A program made the translations under genes and the position numbers. Source: Thermohalobaculum sp963721105 (GTDB lineage: Bacteria; Pseudomonadota; Alphaproteobacteria; Rhodobacterales; Rhodobacteraceae). From it: 64,000 nucleotides of DNA. The notes beneath the pieces were generated by a model. That model was not told the DNA's origin. It did no database searches and worked only from the letters and a program-made list of their open reading frames with translations. Location of the stretch: positions 107,381 through 171,380 of the forward strand of contig CAVRHY010000012.1 of the NCBI GenBank assembly GCA_963721105.1, given 5' to 3'. This document shows, one piece after another, positions 60,273 to 64,000 of this stretch (position 1 is the stretch's first letter; every line of letters starts with the position of its first letter).

Positions 60273-60328
60273 GGTTATGACTCCGGCTGTCCCGCGCGCG
60301 CCGATGCCGGGTCGGAGGGGTCCACGAC

Positions 60329-62350
60329 ATGGCCGAGAAGACAGCGCCCGACGCAAGGATCGCGCCCAGGGTCCTGCTGTGCAACTGCGCCGGCACGTTC
60401 CGGCCCGATGCCGCCGCCATCGGGCGCGGCACCGGCGCCGAGTGCTCGCGCGTCCACGACCTGCTCTGCCGCGCCGAGGCCGGCGCCGCCGCCGCCGCGC
60501 TGCAGGCGGGCGGCGAGGTCGTCATCGCCTGCGGCCAGCAGGCCGCCGAGTTCCGCGACCTCGCGGACGAGCTCGGCGCCGCCGACCGCCTGACCTGCGT
60601 CGACATCCGCGACCGCGCCGGCTGGTCCGAGGACGCGCGGTCCGGCCCCAAGATGGCGGCGCTGATCGCCGAGGCCCGCCTGCCTTCCCCGCCGGTCCCC
60701 GCGCTCGACGTCTCCTCGTCCGGCGTCTGCCTGGTCTACGGCCCGGCCGAGACCGCCCTCCCCGCCGCCGCGCGCCTGTCCGGTGCGCTCTCCGTCACGC
60801 TGATGCTGACCGAGCCCGAGGACGTCACCGTCCCGGCGGGCGCCGAAATGGAAATCGTCTCCGGCCGCATCCGCAACGCCACCGGCGCGCTCGGCCGCTT
60901 CGCCGTCGAGGTCGACCGCTTCGCCGAGCGCCTGCCCGCCGGCCGCGCCCGCGCCTTCTCGGCGCCCCGCGACGGCGGCCGGTCGGAATGCGACATCATC
61001 GTCGACCTCTCCGGCGGCCGGCCGCTCTTCCCGGCGCACCACAAGCGCGACGGCTATCTCCGCGCCGACCCCGGCGACCCCCTCGCCATCGAGCGCGCGC
61101 TCTTCGACGCCGCCCAGATGGTCGGCACCTTCGAGAAGCCGCTGCACATCCGCTTCGAGGCGTCGCTCTGCGCGCACTCCCGCGCGAAGCAGGTCGGCTG
61201 CACGCGCTGCCTCGACGTCTGCCCCACCTCGGCGATCGCGCCGGCCGGCGACACCGTCGCCATCGACCCCTACGTCTGCGCCGGCTGCGGCGCCTGCGCC
61301 GCCGTCTGCCCGACCGGCGCCGCCTCCAGCGACGACCCGCCCGTGCAGCACCTGTTCCGCCGGATGCGCGTCATGGCCGAGGCCTACGCAAGCCGCCGGC
61401 GGCAAGGCCCCGCGCCTCCTCGTCCACGACGAGCACGGCGCCGAGATGATCCGCCTCGCCGCCCGCTTCGGCCGCGGCCTGCCGGCCGACGCGATCCCGC
61501 TCGAGATCCGCGCGCTCGCCGCCTTCGGCCATGCCGAGATGCTCGCCGCCCTCGCCCTCGGCTACAGCGCCGTCGCGATCCTGCCGGCGCCCCGCACCGA
61601 GCGCGAGATCATCGCCCGCGAGATGGCCCTGGCGCTCGCCATCGCCGGCCCGTCCGGCGCCGACCCCGCGCCTCCCGTCTCACGCTCGCCGACGTCGACG
61701 ACCCGGACGCGCTCTCGGACCTGCTCTACGCCGACCGCCCCGCCCCGCTCGCCGTCGAGCCCATCCTGCCCATCGGCGGCCGGCGCGACATCACCCGGCT
61801 CGCCGCCACCGCGCTGCACGGCGGCCGCGCCCCGGCCGAGCCGCTGGCCCTGCCCGAGGGCGCGCCCTACGGCGCCATCCTGATCGACACGCAGGCCTGC
61901 ACGCTCTGCCTCGCCTGCGTCGGCCTCTGCCCGCCGGGCGCGCTCGGCGACAACCCCGACCGGCCGGAGGTCAACTTCCGCGAATCCGCCTGCGTCCAGT
62001 GCGGCATGTGCGCCACCGTCTGCCCCGAGAACGCGATCACGCTGGTCCCCCGCCTCGACCTCTCGCCCGCGGCCCTCGCCCCGCGCGAGCTGAACAGCGA
62101 GGAGCCGTTCTGCTGCATCGAGTGCGGCAAGCCCTTCGGCTCGAAGAAGACCATCGACCGCATCACCGCCAAGCTCTCGGGCATCCACTCGATGTTCACG
62201 AACTCGGACAACGTCCGCCTGATCCAGATGTGCGACGACTGCCGCGTCCGCGCCCAGTTCAAGCCCGGCGCCAACAACCCCTTCGCGATGGGCGAACGCC
62301 CCCGCGTCCGGACGACCGACGACTACATCAAGGACCGCGAGAAGAACTAG
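60329..62350 (+). CDS. Multi-cluster 4Fe-4S ferredoxin-like protein divergent from the formate dehydrogenase genes, two compensating frameshifts
   Basis: 673-residue soluble iron-sulfur protein. The N-terminus PRVLLCNCAGTFRPD and CDIIVDLSGGRPLF resemble proteins that accompany formate dehydrogenase in proteobacteria. There are four ferredoxin-type groups: CTRCLDVCPTSA, preceded by a Cys 10 residues earlier; CAGCGACAAVCPTGA; CTLCLACVGLCPPGA; and CVQCGMCATVCPENA. A C-terminal CCIECGKPF and CDDC could bind another metal. Frames change near 61391 and back near 61675; the intervening part reads in the alternative frame (MIRLAARFGRGLPADAIPL). A role as electron carrier to the formate dehydrogenase complex is inference. 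GGAGGGG precedes the ATG. Confidence 0.82.
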   Translation: MAEKTAPDARIAPRVLLCNCAGTFRPDAAAIGRGTGAECSRVHDLLCRAEAGAAAAALQAGGEVVIACGQQAAEFRDLADELGAADRLTCVDIRDRAGWSEDARSGPKMAALIAEARLPSPPVPALDVSSSGVCLVYGPAETALPAAARLSGALSVTLMLTEPEDVTVPAGAEMEIVSGRIRNATGALGRFAVEVDRFAERLPAGRARAFSAPRDGGRSECDIIVDLSGGRPLFPAHHKRDGYLRADPGDPLAIERALFDAAQMVGTFEKPLHIRFEASLCAHSRAKQVGCTRCLDVCPTSAIAPAGDTVAIDPYVCAGCGACAAVCPTGAASSDDPPVQHLFRRMRVMAEAYASRRRQGPAPPRPRRARRRDDPPRRPLRPRPAGRRDPARDPRARRLRPCRDARRPRPRLQRRRDPAGAPHRARDHRPRDGPGARHRRPVRRRPRASRLTLADVDDPDALSDLLYADRPAPLAVEPILPIGGRRDITRLAATALHGGRAPAEPLALPEGAPYGAILIDTQACTLCLACVGLCPPGALGDNPDRPEVNFRESACVQCGMCATVCPENAITLVPRLDLSPAALAPRELNSEEPFCCIECGKPFGSKKTIDRITAKLSGIHSMFTNSDNVRLIQMCDDCRVRAQFKPGANNPFAMGERPRVRTTDDYIKDREKN

Positions 62351-62474
62351 CGGGCTGGTTCCGCCGACCGGCACCCGAAACGCTCCCGGCCCGGTGCCGC
62401 CGGTCGATGACCGCAGAGCGGACAGAGCGGACCCTTGGAAGGTAGTCCGTTTGCAGCGGCCTGAAGTCACCATA

Positions 62475-63101
62475 ATGGTTGACGGGGGCCTGACCGCCGG
62501 CCAGCGTCCACGAATGAAATGGCTCGATAACGAAAATCTGGTCCGCTCAAGCGTCCAACTCGCGTCAGACGGTCGTTGGGAGGATGCCGTTCCGATCGAG
62601 AACACCGATCCCCTCGCGCTGCGTCGCTGGCTCGCGGAAAGCCGGCCCGACGTCGCGATAGAAAGCGTCTATCGTACTGCGTCCGGCAGCCTACAAGGTT
62701 TTTTCGGATTTCGACGTATTTTCGAGGATGCGGAAGAGCGGGCATCCTTCTGGGAAGGAGTTGTCAAGGCCACCGAGGCCTATCAATCGCTGGCGCCGGG
62801 ACAGCAACTTGCGGCGTGGCTCGGTCTATTGGGTGTGCCGTCCATGCTTAAGGTGACACCCTCCGGAACGCAGCTCGGAGTGTTCAACCAATGGCTATCG
62901 GCTGGGCCAGTCACATTGCGTGGAACAAGGTTGATCCAAGCCGATATCGCCTCCGGTCCGGATTGGCTTCGAATTGGAGCGACGGCTCCGATTTGCCGGG
63001 AGCATTACTGGATGACGCCGGAACGGGTTTGGGTTGCTGAAACACTGAGCGTCCTGGAAGGGGGCCGTTATCGGATCGATCCGTCCGTTTTGCCGGATTG
63101 A
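62475..63101 (+). CDS. Hypothetical protein in a lower-GC stretch
   Basis: 208-residue protein I do not recognise. It starts MVDGGLTAGQRPRMKWLDNE from the ATG at 62475; a second ATG at 62514 (MKWLDNENLV) is a good alternative. It has no signal peptide, membrane helix or clustered cysteines. Notable segments are WEDAVPIENTDPLALRRWLA, GSLQGFFGFRRIFEDAEERA and the Trp-rich end HYWMTPERVWVAETL. Base composition and codon use are clearly less GC-rich than the upstream formate dehydrogenase genes, which suggests recent acquisition. Confidence 0.6.
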   Translation: MVDGGLTAGQRPRMKWLDNENLVRSSVQLASDGRWEDAVPIENTDPLALRRWLAESRPDVAIESVYRTASGSLQGFFGFRRIFEDAEERASFWEGVVKATEAYQSLAPGQQLAAWLGLLGVPSMLKVTPSGTQLGVFNQWLSAGPVTLRGTRLIQADIASGPDWLRIGATAPICREHYWMTPERVWVAETLSVLEGGRYRIDPSVLPD

Positions 63102-63209
63102 TGGTCCACGAGCCGGCCTGACAGACCCTTGGGCGCGACAGGTATCTGAAGGAACCGCCACGGTCCGGTTGTCCGCAACTGCTCTCCTTGCCGGAAATCC
63201 GAAGTGCGG

Positions 63210-63905
63210 TCAGTCGAGTTCAAAGCGCGCGATTCCTGCGGCGGCGAGTTCATCGTCGAGATCATGGCCAGTAAGGAACTCGATCACTGTCGCCGCAGCG
63301 TCCGGAGATGCAGCGCTCCGAAACACCGACATGTCGATATGTGTCCCGAGGTGCTCTGGGAAAACGGCTGCGGGAACCACCCCGGGCGTGGCGAGCACAG
63401 TTGTGAGAGGGGCGATCGCAAGCTCGTATTCGCCAGTCGCCACAGCTACCGCCGGTACGCCGCCAGCCATCGCGTGACTTCTGGTCAAGACGGAGTGAGT
63501 CAGAGCCATGCGCTCGATCACGTCCAGATAGGTGCGTCCGCTCGTCCCTGCGCCAGTGTAGACTATGCTTCTCGCGGCGCTAAGAAGCGCCGCGATGCCC
63601 TTTGAATCAGAGACAATCTGCTCTTGCGCTCCGCCTCTTCGAGCGACCGCAAGCGGAACACGCCCGAATGCACGGTGGCTACCGGCGTCTGCAAATCCAT
63701 CTTCGATCAGGGTCTTTACGTAAGGTGGATTCGTCAAGCCGATGTCGTATGGCTCCCCGGCTCTGATCCGCTCGGGTATCAGCGGGTTAAGCTCAACCTC
63801 CTGTGCGAGCCGCGCCTTTGTCGCGGCTTCAATGCGCGGCGCGAGGCGGGCCATGACGGCCCTGATCGCCGCAGGCACGAATAGGCGCAACGTGTTCGGC
63901 ATCAT
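63210..63905 (-). CDS. ModA-like substrate-binding protein without signal peptide
   Basis: 231-residue protein of the SBP_bac_11/molybdate-binding fold. It has segments PYDIGLTNPPYVKTLIEDGF, RVPLAVARRG, SKGIAALLSAARSIVYTGAG and TGEYELAIAPLTTVLATPGV, with the end AAATVIEFLTGHDLDDELA. The start is one of two tandem ATGs (63900-63905) after GGGAGAG. The N-terminus MMPNTLRLFVPAAIRAVMAR has no clear signal peptide, unlike classical ModA, so it may be cytoplasmic or its ligand different. No permease or ATPase is nearby. It converges with the hypothetical gene. Confidence 0.75.
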   Translation of the reverse strand: MMPNTLRLFVPAAIRAVMARLAPRIEAATKARLAQEVELNPLIPERIRAGEPYDIGLTNPPYVKTLIEDGFADAGSHRAFGRVPLAVARRGGAQEQIVSDSKGIAALLSAARSIVYTGAGTSGRTYLDVIERMALTHSVLTRSHAMAGGVPAVAVATGEYELAIAPLTTVLATPGVVPAAVFPEHLGTHIDMSVFRSAASPDAAATVIEFLTGHDLDDELAAAGIARFELD

Positions 63906-64000
63906 GCGGCTCTCCCTTGGCCCGCGCCTGTGACGTGCTCCCTCTGTTAGATGCGATGGGATGGCGCCGGGCAAGCACGCTTGCCGTGCTGTCCGCTCCG

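Overview
The window is about 64 kb of very GC-rich DNA. A CtrA cell-cycle regulator with a SciP-type (DUF1153) protein directly upstream of it, an imp-type type VI secretion cluster, and a DUF3305/DUF3306/TorD formate dehydrogenase locus together point to an alphaproteobacterium. Rhodospirillales- or Rhizobiales-like is my inference; the sequence alone does not fix the order. No rRNA, tRNA, CRISPR array, insertion sequence or phage integrase was recognised.

Layout. (1) 1-9280, core genes: ctrA (C-terminal end cut off by the window edge) and sciP on the minus strand; mnmA, a small secreted protein and an M20 peptidase on the plus strand; a KefB/C-type antiporter on the minus strand; metG and a lytic transglycosylase on the plus strand. 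(2) 9347-35917, a minus-strand type VI secretion (T6SS) cluster. In transcription order it is tssA, tssB, tssC, terminator, two hcp genes, tagJ, tssE, tssF, tssG, clpV, a small uncharacterised gene, tagH (FHA), tssJ, tssK, tssL, tssM, tagF, a PP2C phosphatase and a Ser/Thr kinase. With the separate vgrG at 48863 all thirteen core Tss components are present. No PAAR protein or obvious effector was found. (3) 35945-48033, a minus-strand operon upstream of tssA: a TpsB outer-membrane transporter, a roughly 2,500-residue TpsA exoprotein, and a lipoprotein with TPR repeats and a CHAT (caspase-like) protease domain. An OmpA-like gene and the divergent vgrG follow. (4) 51226-62350, a molybdenum/tungsten formate dehydrogenase locus: DUF3305, DUF3306, a TorD-type chaperone, a 65-residue Tat-signal protein, fdhA, fdhB, fdhC, a WD40-cytochrome c fusion and a 42-residue peptide, with a multi-cluster ferredoxin-like protein divergent from them. 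(5) 62430 to the end has visibly lower GC and holds an unrecognised gene and a ModA-like binding protein without a signal peptide.

How the parts fit. The T6SS carries the complete post-translational control set (kinase, PP2C phosphatase, FHA protein TagH, TagF). The TPS-CHAT operon ends 27 bases before tssA and reads the same way, so the two could be co-expressed. The formate dehydrogenase genes read as one transcription unit, from accessory and chaperone genes through catalytic, iron-sulfur and cytochrome b subunits to a periplasmic cytochrome c.

Caution about the sequence. About fifteen genes need single-base frame changes, roughly two dozen in all, to recover an otherwise well-conserved product. 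These affect kef, the kinase, tssM, tssL, tssJ, tagH, clpV, tssG, tssC, tssA, the CHAT gene, tpsA, vgrG, DUF3306 and the ferredoxin-like gene. Reading resumes with conserved sequence each time, so consensus indel errors are the likeliest cause; I annotate such genes as single genes and give the approximate positions.
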